64,000 nt of DNA from Histoplasma ohiense (GCA_017607445.1 JAEVHH010000002.1:2471501-2535500), one strand, 5' to 3'. Shown: positions 1-10,882, counted from the stretch's first letter. The notes: a model not told the origin generated them from the letters alone. Program-made: numbers and translations.

Positions 1-443
1 GGGCGATTTGGCCAACTGTAAGTTTATACGTTCCCGCCCTCTCTTCAAACAATATTCCCCTTCCACATCCCACCTCACTACCTATATGTATTGCTTTCCG
101 CATCTAACAGATCAAAACCCACTGCACAGGGATGCTCCCCGGCAAGATTAAGGGCTTCGGCGGTGCCATGGACCTCGTCTCCAATCCTAGTGCCACCAAG
201 GTTGTCGTCACCATGGAACACACTGATAAGAAGGGCAACCCCAAGATCCTCAAGCAGTGCGAGTTCCCACTGACTGGCCGAGCGTGCGTGAGCCGCATCA
301 TCACCGAGCTCTGTGTCTTTGATGTCGATTTCACGGACGGCCTGACTCTAGTTGAGCTTGCGGATGGCGTGACTGTTGATGAGGTGAAGGCGAAGACGGA
401 GGCACCGTTTAAGGTTGCCGATGTGGTTCAGCCGATGTTGTGA
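1..443 (+). CDS. Succinyl-CoA:3-ketoacid CoA-transferase (SCOT), 3' end only
   Basis: This is the C-terminal end of a mitochondrial class I CoA-transferase, which moves CoA from succinyl-CoA to acetoacetate in ketone-body use. The gene enters from outside the window. The visible exons are 1-17 and 130-443. The intron 18-129 has a GTAAGT donor, a CTAAC branch at about 103-107 and a CAG acceptor. Splicing joins GDLANW to MLPGK, as in the family. The rest carries the SCOT signature GGAMDLV, then KVVVTMEH and PLTG, followed by the GLTLVEL-type tail seen in human OXCT1. The reading frame ends at TGA 441-443. The N-terminal domain and the catalytic Glu lie upstream of the window. The next gene is convergent. 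Confidence 0.9.
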
Positions 444-863
444 GTGAGATGGGGCGGAAGGAAGGGTTTAATTGAGGGTTATTCTGTTCTTCTTGGGTTA
501 GGGTATTGATATCCATGTTGTTACTTCTTTTTTTCCCTCCCTTTCATTTTTTGACGGGTTAGACTTCCGTTTTAGCTAGATGTTATATGTCTAAAGGTGT
601 GAATATAGTTGTTTTAGTATGAGAATTCATGTTTCAGGCTTGGATAATAATTCTAGATATCAATCAGGTGTATCATATATATACATCTATTCATATTAAA
701 CATGCTATTACAAAAGAAGTACAAAAAAAATACCAACAACGGGGAGTCCCAGACACCAAACAGAGACCAACCATATTATACACATCCAATATATAAAATC
801 CCCCAAAAAACCTTCCGAAAAGCCTCCTGATATTATATATATCGTACCCGAAACTAAAGCTTC
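444..863. other. Convergent intergenic region with two 3' UTRs
   Basis: This AT-rich stretch lies between the SCOT stop and the stop of the minus-strand gene. It contains TATATA-rich runs at about 676-700 and 830-840. No coding signal was seen on either strand. It presumably holds both 3' UTRs and polyadenylation signals. Confidence 0.6.
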
Positions 864-1410
864 CTACTGAAACCTCAAAACCCCCTTAAACTTCTCTACC
901 ATCCTCCTCACCCAGCCCCTCCCGGGTGCGTCCCTAAACTCCCTCAACACATCATCATAATGCGTCGGGGCACTGCGCGGATGTCGCAGATTCTGCGGTA
1001 ACGGATATTGCTTCTCATACCGGTTTTCCAACAGTGAGTAGAGCGCATTGATGCTGGAGGTGGAGAATTGAGATTGCTGCCGCTGTTGGTGTTGTTGTGT
1101 TTGTGCCGTTGTTGTTGTTGTTGTTGCTGCTGCTGTTGTTGAAGGGGAAGGAGAAGATGTGGGAAGACGGGTTTTCAGATATGTTTGTACGGAGACGGAG
1201 GAGGGGCGGACAGGGTCGCTGGGCCAGCGGGATATAAGGCGGTTTATGTGGGCGGAGAGTGTTTTGGGGGAGAGCTGGACGTGGGGAAGGTTAGGTTCTT
1301 TTTCTTTTTCTTTTCTTTTTTTTTCCCCTTTATGTGGGGCGGGCGGGGGCTTTTTAGAATCCGGAGGGCGGATTTGACTGGATGGGAAAGGGACGGACTG
1401 AGTTTGACAT
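864..1410 (-). CDS. Cbp6/UQCC2-like cytochrome b translation and assembly factor
   Basis: The main exon is 864-1274, which has no in-frame ATG near its 5' end. It starts after a CTAAC branch and a CAG acceptor at about 1275. The best first exon is tiny: ATG at 1410-1408, ending near 1399 (encoding MSNS), but its donor GTCCGT is weak. The predicted protein is about 140 aa. It has an early block LISRWPSDPVRP, an Ala/Thr/Gln-rich low-complexity insert from CAG/ACA runs, and a second block LENRYEKQYPLPQN with a basic C-terminus. The pairing of RWP-D-x-RP with L-x-N-x-Y-x-x-xYP resembles human UQCC2 and yeast Cbp6, which assist cytochrome b synthesis on mitochondrial ribosomes. The family call rests on remembered short motifs. 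The start is uncertain. Confidence 0.5.
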
Positions 1411-1919
1411 GGTTGGCTTGCGTATTTTGGTTATATATCCTTCAAGATTCACTCGTGCTCGGTTTGAGTGAGCGGAGGGAAGACTGAGGTAGTATGGTAG
1501 TTTTCTGTGAAAATTAGGATGGAAATGTTGCTGGGATTTTTCTAAACAACTGAGTAAATGGGATTAAAGAGGTACATGTATATAAATCCCAGGGCTGTCG
1601 TGTATTCAATCGGCCAGGAGTATGATGCCATGAATTGGTTGATATTCCACAATAAACTTCAATATAAATTTCCCCCGACTGGCATGAACACATGATTAGT
1701 CATCCGACTCGTCATGTGATTTTCTCACATAACCTTGGAACCTCCACTGTTTCCTGTCTCATCTTACCTAGATAGGCGCCTAAGCACCTCCTTCATCTCC
1801 TGGCATCCTCCACGTCCTCCTATTTATATTGTTGTTTTATATATCCGATCCCTAGGTCTTTTTCTGTCTTTTCTGTTCTGCATTGCATTGCATTCGGTCT
1901 TCTTCCCCGTGGCTCAGTC
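1411..1919. promoter_or_regulatory. Divergent promoter region (Cbp6-like gene / BSD2)
   Basis: This stretch of about 0.5 kb separates two divergent start codons and should hold both promoters and 5' leaders. A CT-rich tract (about 1735-1915) precedes the BSD2 ATG, which is typical of fungal core promoters. No specific operator was recognised. Confidence 0.5.
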
Positions 1920-3216
1920 ATGAGCTCACATCGGTATCAGCGGGTATGGCCTTACACTCCCTCTCTAACCAACAATATGCCCTGGTTGACTCCAGAAACA
2001 TATCGAATCTTACCACGAAGTTTGTGAAGATTCGTTAGTGCTAACGACATGTATCTCTCTTCAGGTTGATGGGCATGATGCAGATGGCGATGATGAACAA
2101 ACATTATACCCTGTCCCATCCGGGCCCGTGCCTTCGTCTCCGCCACCTTCATTCCACTCCAGATCATCCTCCCCACCCTCGCGCCGTGTCTTATCCCAGG
2201 ACCCGTTACACTCAGAAGCAGATCAAACGCTTGCGGATACGTTCGGCGATGATGATGAAGACTCAGATGCCGAAGATGGAGTCGATGACAGGCAGAGACT
2301 TATGAGGGGCAATACCAGCCCTCAGGGTAATAGCGTCTCAACGAACTTCGGAAGCGGAGGAAATGGGGCCCAGCCTCAGGCCGTGTCGGCGGCGGGGAAT
2401 GTAACGCAAGCGGCGTTTAATCCACCAATTTCTACCTCATCCAGAACGATACGAGGGGCTGGGACTACGAACGATGGGGTTTTTGCTAATTTAGCCGCGA
2501 AGCCTGAGCGTGGAGAAAAAACTGAGGATCTACCACCGGTGCGCTTTCTGCAAAGTTTAAGAATTCTCCTGGTCTTTTCATTGCTGAGTAGCAGCGAAGG
2601 ATGTAATTTACTAACCAGGTTTCAGACATATGAACAAGCCGCCGCTGACGCCACCCCTCCTTATTGGGAGACAACCATCGTTGCTCCCGGCATGTCCTCC
2701 GATGAAGTCTATGTCGATGGTCTCCCTGTCGGTTCTGTTTTCTCGTTTATCTGGAACGGCATGATATCTACGTCTTTTCAACTTGTCGGATTCCTCCTTA
2801 CCTACCTTCTTCACACAACTCACGCGGCCAAGAACGGTAGTAGGGCCGGCTTAGGTCTCACTCTCGTCCAGTATGGCTTCTACATGAAAGGCAGCGGTGA
2901 AATAAATAGGCCGTCAGAACCCGACGGCAGCTACGCCACCCCACCAGACCCCAACAGTCACAATTTCGACCCGAGCAAAGTGGGCCAGCCCGGTTACGAC
3001 TCAGGCGCCGACTCGGGTTCAAAACCTTTCGCGGGTATAACGACAAGCGAATGGGTATCGTATATACTTATGGTTGTTGGGTGGTTTATATTGATCCGGT
3101 CTGTCAGTGATTACCTGTGGGCACGGCGACATGAACAACTCGTCCTGCAAAGCCCTGACCGTGGCCTCAGCGTGCCTATAATAGCCGAAGGCGAACGGGC
3201 TGAAACGGTCGTTTGA
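1920..3216 (+). CDS. BSD2: Bsd2/Ndfip-type Rsp5 ubiquitin-ligase adaptor
   Basis: Exons are 1920-1943, 2065-2538 and 2626-3216, giving 362 aa. The protein is a membrane adaptor that recruits the HECT ligase Rsp5 to Golgi and endosomal cargo such as metal transporters. The N-terminus is acidic and Ser/Pro-rich. Splicing exon 2 to exon 3 creates a PPTY motif (residues 165-168), which is the WW-domain ligand expected of the family. It is followed by the conserved block YWETT and three membrane segments near residues 204-228, 240-255 and 309-331. The sequence NGMISTSFQ in the first segment and LLHTTHAAKNGS are strong Bsd2 signatures. The first exon encodes only MSSHRYQR. Its ATG is the only suitable one before a good GT donor. 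The intron at 2539-2625 is in frame with no stop (see findings). Confidence 0.9.
2539..2625 (+). other. In-frame 87-nt intron splitting the PPxY motif of BSD2
   Basis: The donor GTGCGC follows CCA CCG. The branch CTAAC lies at 2611-2615 and the acceptor CAG ends at 2625. The length is 29 codons without a stop, so the unspliced message stays open. Removal joins PP to TY and makes PPTY. Retention would place 29 residues inside the motif. Confidence 0.85.
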
Positions 3217-5863
3217 GGTCGGGTTGAAACGGTCGTTTCCTGATACGTTGTTTCAATTGGGCCTGATTCACCTTTCGTTTGTTCTGGATGGATTTCTGGA
3301 TTTTCGGGGATATGGGGGATCGGAACCTGTTCATTTTATTGCCTTTTATTCTTGTGTGTAATTGCCAAACCAGGCTTGGAGCTCAGGCGTCCTACCTCCT
3401 TGTTTTTTTCTCTTCTTTGTCTTTTCGGTGTTTTACCCACAGAAAACCCTCTGTATAGCCTTTTTTTTTTTTTTTTTTTTCCCTATATCGTCTCCTCCAC
3501 CGTCTTAAAGCCGAACCTCCTATCAATGTTGGAAGGTATACCTTGCTGCGTGCGGCAAATGCCTCTTGTCATTCCTCTTCGCCGTTTCCCCCCACGTGTG
3601 GAAAACTCACACATGTCAATACATACATAACAAACATGCATATATTCACCGTCCTTCTGATTTCTTTGTCTCCTCTTCTTCGGTCATCTTTAACTAACCT
3701 CACTACCGGGAGCGGCTTACGTACGCGTAGATGCTGTTATTTATATAAATATATAAATATATATATATATATATTTTCTTCGATTGACGTAATTTTCTTC
3801 TGCTTCCGCCATCCCTTGCTTTCTTTGTAGTGGGCTAGAGAATCTGCAGTACTCAGCAGCTCATCAGGGCAGGAGGTGCATCATCATACATAGAATATAC
3901 AAACAACTATAAAGTGTCAATCAGCCGTGAACAGCAATGGTAATGGACTATATAGCGATGGATTATTTGAGGGTGGAAGAGAGAGAATGTTATATTATAG
4001 AACTCTCAAATCATCTCCCGTGTAGCACTGTAGCTGAGGTAGAATTCTGGGAATCAGAGAATTGTTGTGATTATCTTTTTCAATTTTAGGTTAAGTTTTC
4101 TATAGTGGTCCCATACAAGAGATGCAGGAAAAGCAATTTGATGGATACTAGTATCTCTGATATTATATACGATATAGAGATGATATCAAAGGAATAGATA
4201 TATTCAAGTGCAGAGAGAGAGAGAGAATATACCAATACCGAACCTTTTCTAACAAAAGTGAATTATATATAATCTGTAATAGTCATTTTCGATGGACTTT
4301 GTTGAAGTAAATAGCTAAAAGATTTCTTAAGATTGAAATTCCTTGACATTAGCATATTATCTGCACTTATATCCATTTTTCCTCATGGGTATCTGTTGTG
4401 TGGTGGTGAGGCGCAACCAACACCCCGGAGACACATTATTTACTGACCAAAAAATGCAGTTTGCTATCGACTTTCGAAATAACACGCAGCAAAATTTGGT
4501 CTCCTCCAAAACCCCGTCTCCTCAGCTTACTCGCACAGGTCTATTATGAATGCAGGTTTCGGATTGGGCATGGCCGTTGGAATGGCGATTGCACGTTTGC
4601 ATGAGATGAGGTGAGACAAAAGTTTACGAAAAGCTGGAGAACGGGACATGGTATGTACTACGGAGTACGGACATGCCACCACATCGTTTAGGTTGTTGCT
4701 GCTTCGGAGACATTTTTTCTCTGTTTGCCAACAAAGGGACGTTATGCAGAGTACAGTACGGCCCTTGGTTTTTCAATACTATGATATGTTGGAGAGAGAG
4801 AGGTTCAGATCGATGGATGTAGTACCTGCTGTCGCTGGCAACCCATGCCTAGCACTGACAGCAACACGCCAACAGGCTGGTGAGCTCCTCCAGCATGACG
4901 ACGTGAAGAGGCGCTTCGGATGACCCGTTGACCGAGCGCGTTTGGTAGGCTGTTGAGGGTGGCGGTACTGTTGCAGGATGCGTCACCCAAGGCTGAGGAG
5001 CTTAGAGCGTTTATTTATTTTAGGATTCCTCTGGTCCACCCAGCGTGCAACCCGCGGCGAAATTATTATCCACCTTCCATGGCGGGGGGGTTGTTGTTGA
5101 TATTGCCTCCCGCCGACGGACAGCCAGCGAACGACAGCCACAACTCGTCGTCGAGAGGCCACACCCAGGCTGGCGGGGAAATACGAGCCAGCAGAGATAT
5201 TTGAACCCACACCAAAGCCTATCAGGGCTGGAGGCTTGCTTGCCAGTTTCTGGCTGGCCACTTCGCCTCGGCATTTCTCAATTCTTCATCTCTCCTTCAA
5301 TCCCTGCTGGCTGTGCAGATTACCATGCTCCTCTCTCCCTTTCTTTTTCCTCTACCTCTTTGATATCTGAGGGAAATTTCCTTTTTCCAACACTGTTCAC
5401 ACCAGTTTCACAAGTGTTTCAATTATCTTTTTTTTTTTCTTTTCTTGCAGATCGAGTATCTGAAGTGCTACTACAAAAAAGCGAAGATAAGCAGCATATA
5501 TAGACACTTCACCATGTCAGACGCGGGGATCTTCTTCCTTGTCTTCATCTGACACTTCGACATCTTCAAATGTTCTGTCAGTTCCGTCTCGCAATAACGG
5601 TAAGGATAGTGCTTATTCTCTTTGTTCGTCGTTTGCCTTTTTGGATATATCCCGGCGGACTCACAGGCTCAGAAACTGATGCTGGAAGTTGTGACTCTTG
5701 CTCTGGACGATATAACAAGCCAACTATTATCTGAAAATTCCTGTTCATCGGATTAGGGGAAAGACCAAAAATCTTTGAGAAAAAAAAACGAAAAAACGTC
5801 GCATATCATAGTCCTCCTATTCATTCATTTGCAACCGGCCTCACTATCCATACCACGGGTAGT
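3217..5863. other. Intergenic region with simple repeats; 5' leader of the next gene at its right end
   Basis: No supported coding sequence was found. The left part holds the BSD2 3' UTR, a run of 20 T (3461-3480) and a (TA)n tract (3741-3775). The middle is AT-rich with GAGA runs. The palindrome-like string TACTACGGAGTACGG occurs near 4656. The right part (about 5040-5460) is CT-rich and looks like promoter and leader DNA. Confidence 0.5.
5514..5552 (+). promoter_or_regulatory. Possible upstream ORF (12 codons plus stop) in the leader of the 5864 gene
   Basis: An ACCATG start, the best fungal context nearby, opens a 12-codon frame ending in TGA at 5550-5552. It sits after a pyrimidine tract ending in TTGCAG (about 5440-5450) and before a GTAAGG donor near 5601, so the leader may contain introns. 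If transcribed it could act as a uORF. Transcription is not shown by sequence alone. Confidence 0.35.
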
Positions 5864-7954
5864 ATGGATGGCGCCCCTCGTCATGTTGTGGAAGCACAGT
5901 CTTATGGTCCCCTGATCACTTTGGCTGCCAATCCGCCTCGCTATCCCAGGAATCCGTGCAAGGCTCCTCTAAAACCGTTGGTACTGTATATTGTCCGTGT
6001 CCCAGGCAGCAGAGGTACGATTCCAAAATTTCCTGTACCGCATATAATGAAACTCACTTCCGGAGCTACTTTATCATAGCGGTGACCAAAAGAAAGCCAA
6101 TTTTTATTAACATTTAACTATTTTAATAATTCTCGTCTAGATGTTTTCCTTTCCCCGCTCAAACCGCCAACCGAATGCAGTATTTCACCAGCTCTCATCG
6201 AGGCTGCCCTCTATTATATCCACGTCTCAACCCCAGAAGATGAGGCTGTCCTGTCTGCTATCGAAAAGGAAAAATGCTTGAAGGAAGCGCCCCTGGAGGC
6301 CAATCGACCCCCTTTTCCCGTCGCCCCGTCGGCTCGCCTCCAGAGGAAACCCGTGCCGCGTGGCGAGGTAAAGCCGCCTTCAATCCCCAGGCGACCAGTG
6401 TCATCCGATACAAGCATATCCTTTGAAACCGGCGCAGGGAACGAGTGTCGTCACTCACAGGGCCCTGGCGCACTTGGGACACCGCCAGATGGATTTCCAG
6501 ACGCACAGAGGATCCCCACCGTCACCCGGCGACCTGTACCCCCTATACCTCTAGATCCGGCTAAACACCTTTTCCCCGAGTCAGCCCTGAATTCTACCGA
6601 TCCTAGGACTGGAAATGGTCAACCGAGAGGCGGCGCACAGCCCATGAATTCGTTTGGGAAAGGGGAATATTTAACTTTCCCCTCGGCTCCCGCCTCGCAA
6701 GGAGGACCCCAAGGACGAGCTAGCTGGGATGGTGGACGATCACCCATCCTGCGCGAGCAGCATCCACCTCATAATGTTGGATCATCCCCTCTTAGTCCCG
6801 AACAGTCTTCCAGGGACCGACGTAGTTCTCCCAATTTCTTCCAACATGGACGGCGACGCCCTAGCGAAAAGTCTCGGAAACCCCCTTCCCCTTTCCACCT
6901 GACACTTATACGGAGAGATACTACCCACGACATACAGTGGAACGTCGGGGGTATCACGAATTGCACCTCCCAGTCGTCCCACGAAGTGGCACTGGATGGC
7001 ACCATAACCATCGAAATTCACACGCTGGGATATAAGAAACTCGCCGCTGAGAAATTGCGTTTCTCTGCAGAAAGCCCCACCACTCCCCACCGCGACTCCA
7101 CCAACGCCTGTGCGGGCGATTCACAGACGTTCATCCGCCACCTCACCCTCACCAACCCGCAAAGCCATGGCCGCCATCATAGCAACTCCTCCATTAAAAG
7201 CCTGCCGTCGCCGGACCAGATCCTCACGCCCAAAGAGTCACTACCCTCCTTAAAACCACAACGAGGCAGATATTACACCTTCAAATCACCCTGGGACGGC
7301 ACCTGCACCTTCATCACCGGCATAAACGGACGCAGTCTGAAATGCAAACACACAATTCCAATCACGGCAAAGAATTCGTTCTCAGGTCTGAATCTCCAAG
7401 ACCTCGTCAGCGGTCGCAATAACTGCGCCAGCACCAACAACAACAACAACAACAACCACCCCAATGCCGACATGTCCCAACCCCATCTGAACCTGCAAAA
7501 GCTGCAATCAGCCCTCGAAGCCTCAGCCGCGGCGCCCGTACCGTCACCCCCGTCCCCGCCCGCGTCCGCGTCCGCGTCCGCATCCCCGCCCGGCTCCACA
7601 GCAACAGCCGCGGAACTCCGTTTCAACCTGCCCATCTTCACCGCGCCACACAGGAGTCACCAGCACGAGAAGAACGGCGCACATGCGCCAAGCGGCGGTG
7701 CGGGCAATAACAATAACACCCACAGCGACAATAGCCACACGCACCCGACTAGGGCCAGGCTCCGCAGCCAGGTGGAGGAGTTAGCGAGCCGACTGGATCT
7801 CAGTCTGGCGCGCGAGCGGGCGGGCGGGGGCGCGTTTGGCAAGAGCGCAAAGCTGGGCAAGCTGATTATCGAGGATGAGGGGTTGAAGATGCTGGATTTG
7901 GTTGTGGCGGCGTGCATGGGTGTTTGGTGGGGGGTTTATGACAATTTGTCGTGA
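5864..7954 (+). CDS. Conserved fungal protein of unknown function, Ser/Pro-rich centre
   Basis: Exons are 5864-6014 and 6141-7954, giving 654 aa. The intron has GTACGA and a TCTAG acceptor and joins VPGSR to DVFLSPLKPP. The N-terminus (residues 1-85) has compact blocks such as YGPLITLAANPPRYPRNP and LEPLVLYIVRVPGSR-like sequence. I recall these from uncharacterised Eurotiomycete proteins. The middle is disordered: Pro/Ser-rich, an Asn run at about 7430-7455, and Ala/Ser repeats at about 7510-7600. Between and after these lie ordered patches, including DIQWNVGGITN, a YYTFKSPWDG block and a C-terminal part (about 590-654) with SRLDLSLARE and a hydrophobic helix near the end. There is no catalytic motif or signal peptide. 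The function is unknown. The stop codon lies at the edge of a GTGA microsatellite. Confidence 0.75.
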
Positions 7955-7984
7955 GTGAGTGAGTGAGTGAGTGAGTGAGTGAGG
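7951..7984. repeat. (GTGA)n microsatellite overlapping a stop codon
   Basis: About eight GTGA units start at the last codons of the upstream gene. The TGA stop is part of the first unit. Every frame of this repeat contains TGA within 12 nt. Confidence 0.9.
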
Positions 7985-8242
7985 GGTTTTTGGGGTGGTT
8001 GGCTGGTTAAAAATGGGTTTATTTTCATTTTCCTCATTTTTCTCATTTCCCTCATTTCTTTCCCCCCCGGGGATGTTGTTTAACAACATGAAAGGGCAGG
8101 GGTGCAACTGCAGGGTTGCAGGGTGTTTACCCTTTCTTTCCCCTTTCTCCATGTGGGGGCGAAGTGTCTCGGTGTCTGGGTGTCTGGGTGTCTGGGTGCC
8201 TGGATAACTGGATGAATGAATCAGGCAAACTCCGCAGACAGC

Positions 8243-8273
<31 letters not shown>

Positions 8274-8281
8274 GTAGATAG
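8243..8281. repeat. (GATA)n microsatellite
   Basis: About nine near-perfect GATA units are visible, with one GGTA interruption. Confidence 0.9.
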
Positions 8282-8455
8282 ATTGGATAGATGAGATAAG
8301 AAAAGCTAATAAGAAGTAGTTAGTGAGTTAGTTAGTCGTCTCGTTTCTCCCGGAAGAAGATCTCAAGCGCTCTCTGTGTTCTCGCAATAACACTCAACTC
8401 AACTCAACTCAAACTCTTCTTTTTGCGTTTTTCCCCTCCGCGCTAGGCAGAAGAG

Positions 8456-8456
<1 letters not shown>

Positions 8457-8498
<42 letters not shown>
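8457..8498. repeat. (ATTG)n microsatellite
   Basis: Ten or more perfect ATTG units are present. The same motif recurs at 12573-12597. Confidence 0.9.
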
Positions 8499-8544
8499 AA
8501 TCAGTCGCCAAGAGAGCTGCGCGCAAGCGCAAGAGGGGTTGTTT

Positions 8545-8610
8545 GTTGTTTGTTGGGTGTTGGGTGTTGGGTGTTGGGTGTGGGTGTGGGTGTGGGTGTG
8601 GGTGTGGGCT
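8545..8610. repeat. GTTGGGT / GTGGGT tract
   Basis: Four GTTGGGT-like units pass into five GTGGGT units. The strand is strongly G/T asymmetric and could form a G-quadruplex. It is not the TTAGGG telomere repeat. Confidence 0.85.
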
Positions 8611-9897
8611 GGGAGTCTGCCCCTTTGAGCCATGTGGACAAGAAAAGATGCATTGACTGGTTTTTTTTTTGGGGGGGGGGGGTGTTTTCTTTTAGCAAAA
8701 AGAAAGCAATTATCATTTTTCTTTCAATTCTGATAGATATGATTGACGATTGACGAAAAGGTTTAGGTTAGGTTAGATTACATGATGCGGAAATATGTTT
8801 AGACAAGGAACCAAAAAAAAAATAAAAATAAAAATAAAAATAAAAATCAATTAAGACGCCCCATATAAAAGACTTGGTAAAACAAGAGAAACAAGGAACG
8901 ATTAAAGGGGGAGAAGGAGGGGCAGGTATATGCATGTTTTCTTCTCAATGAAATAAGGAGTAAGATAAGGGTGCCTCAGCGGTTCCTCGAGCAACAAAAA
9001 GTCCCACGGCGCCCTTCCAACAGACATCAATGTCACCCAACCCACACATCTTGTGTGGATAATTTGGAATGTGACAAAAAAAAAGGGGGGGGGAAACCAA
9101 TAGACGGTAGGCAGGACAATAAACAATAAATTGGGAGAAAAAAGAACTGAACGGGGGAGGGAGGAGATTCAGTGACGTCGTGGTGGTGGTGGCGGCGAAA
9201 GGGGAGATAGATTCATGTGTGTTTGTTCTTGTGGCACACTACGTACGTAAGGAACAAAGAAAAGTATAAATATTTCAAGTATATATGAACGAAACAGCGT
9301 GATTGTTTGAATTATGTAGATAGGAATTACAGAAAAAGGAAAGAGAAAAAAAATGACACAAACGAAAGTACATGTGCCAACCTTCCCATCATCATCACCT
9401 CCGGTGATTTTCAAGTTGCTTTGTCACAAGCAGCGGCAGTGGATGAAAACACAAGTGCAGCGTGAACCAAGTGGTGTGGATAACACTTGCCGATAGCTGC
9501 TCTCCTCTAGAGTAGCGAGGTGTATAAATCAGAGCCCGGCAATGAGGGGTTTGCTTATGTTGACATCTCGTCCGCATCATCACGCTTCAAATGCCAGAAC
9601 GCCGGAAACAGTTTGTGGGGTAAATCTCGTAAGGATTCAATCAGGGTGTAGATAGATTGAGGGAGTAATAGGTGTGCGAGGAATTTTAAGGAGAGAAGAT
9701 GTGTGGATAGGTTTAAGGGCGACAAGATCAGGGTTGCAAATAAATCGGGAACATGGTATCTCAGGCACGGAAAAGGAAAATGATGAGGGCGTATATATAA
9801 AGTCCGAGATGGAAAAATTTTTCGCTATTCTTGGATATTCTTTTTCCTGGTGATGAAAGTGATGGTAGATCGATGAGCCAACTCCTTCGTGGATTCA

Positions 9898-10882
9898 TTA
9901 ATAATGACCGCCGTCTGGGTTTGTAACCTAAAGAGATAAAATTTGTTAGCAAAAAAAAATAAATAAAATAAAACGAAGCTAAGCCAGCCAGGACTCCCAT
10001 ACCTGCAAAATTCTTCTAGAGAAATCCTGGTCGTCAGCGATACTGCCGTTGCTCTGGCGCCGGTGAGACATCATGGCTTGATCCAGGCGAGAGTCGGACA
10101 ATGATGATTGCTGAGAAGATAGTGGTTTGCCTCCGGAAACGAAGCTGCTAATGGTTGCATTGCGACGATATTCCTCCTCCACGGCCTTGCGCTTTTTGTA
10201 TTTCATGAAGAAGAACCCGCCACCGATTATGGCACCCAGTGCAACGATGCCAACAACCACGCCAGCTGCGATGCCAGCCTTGTTTGGGCCTTTTCCTGGC
10301 TCGCCAGTGGCGGTGACAACGACAGTTGGCCCTCCATTATTATTCGTGCTGGACGAGGTTTGGGTACTACTGGAGCTACTCGTCGATGACTTTCCACCAA
10401 GCACTGGGACGTTCTTCTCCTGCATGAAGCCAGTAAGGAGTACATGATATATATTATCCCCCCCGCCTGAGACAGTCAGTTTTGTTTTCTTCTCTTTGAT
10501 ATCGGAGAACAAGGGTGTGTCGTGAAGGGATTTGACACTTACAATTATCATCAGGCCATCCACCGCAGGGCGTGTTGCACTTATCACTAGTCGTCTCGTC
10601 AGACTCTCGCGGCAACTGATCACCACAGAAACAATTGGATCCGCTGACAGCCATAACAGGCTTCTGGGATTTTACGCATATTTTCTGACAGTATCCAATC
10701 GACTGCCAAGTATGTTCGCCCTCATCCTCTAGGGGGTTCGACGACTTGTAGCAACCCTTGTCGATGGTATTGTTCACGAATATTGGATTGTCTTTTTGTT
10801 GTCGGATAACACGGACTGAATCAGTGGAGCCTATTCCGATAAGCACCGCCAGAAGGAAGCCGTGATATATGAATGACTTCAT
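9898..10882 (-). CDS. WSC-domain cell-wall integrity sensor (Wsc1-like)
   Basis: Exons on the minus strand are 10882-10543, 10466-10003 and 9927-9898, giving 277 aa. The protein has a signal peptide (1-20) and a WSC domain at about 38-125. Domain features include GCYKSS, several paired Cys, the NCFCGDQLP block and CGGWPDDNC. Next come a Ser/Thr-rich stalk, a membrane helix at about 177-200 (Gly/Ala/Ile-rich) followed by KYKKRK, and a short cytoplasmic tail. Such sensors report wall stress to Rho1/PKC signalling. Intron 1 (10542-10467) joins DDNC to GGDNIYHVLLTG, restoring the domain end. Intron 2 adds a 30-nt last exon encoding VTNPDGGHY, which matches the conserved tail of fungal homologs. 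Without it the tail would be VWESWLA. Confidence 0.88.

Larger units (their letters stand above)
7985..9897. other. Microsatellite-rich convergent intergenic region
   Basis: No coding region was supported. The stretch holds GTCTGGGT-type repeats (8165-8200), (GATA)n (8243-8281), (ATTG)n (8457-8498), a GTTGGGT/GTGGGT tract (8545-8610), T9/G10 homopolymers near 8660-8682, and (AAAAAT)n (8818-8848). The right end is the 3' UTR of the minus-strand WSC gene. Confidence 0.6.

Noticed and set aside
1185..1487. 100-codon plus-strand open frame opposite the Cbp6-like gene
   Set aside because: It runs over the minus-strand intron with a polyphenylalanine stretch from a T-rich tract and has no family resemblance.
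5045..5503. 152-codon plus-strand open frame
   Set aside because: Composition is low-complexity Ser/Phe from CT-rich promoter DNA, with no recognisable domain.
7273..7641. Minus-strand frame rich in Asp-Ala repeats
   Set aside because: It is antisense of low-complexity codons in the conserved plus-strand gene.
8545..8610. G-rich GTTGGGT tract as an internal telomere repeat
   Set aside because: The unit is not TTAGGG and grades into GTGGGT. It is a simple G/T microsatellite among many others nearby.
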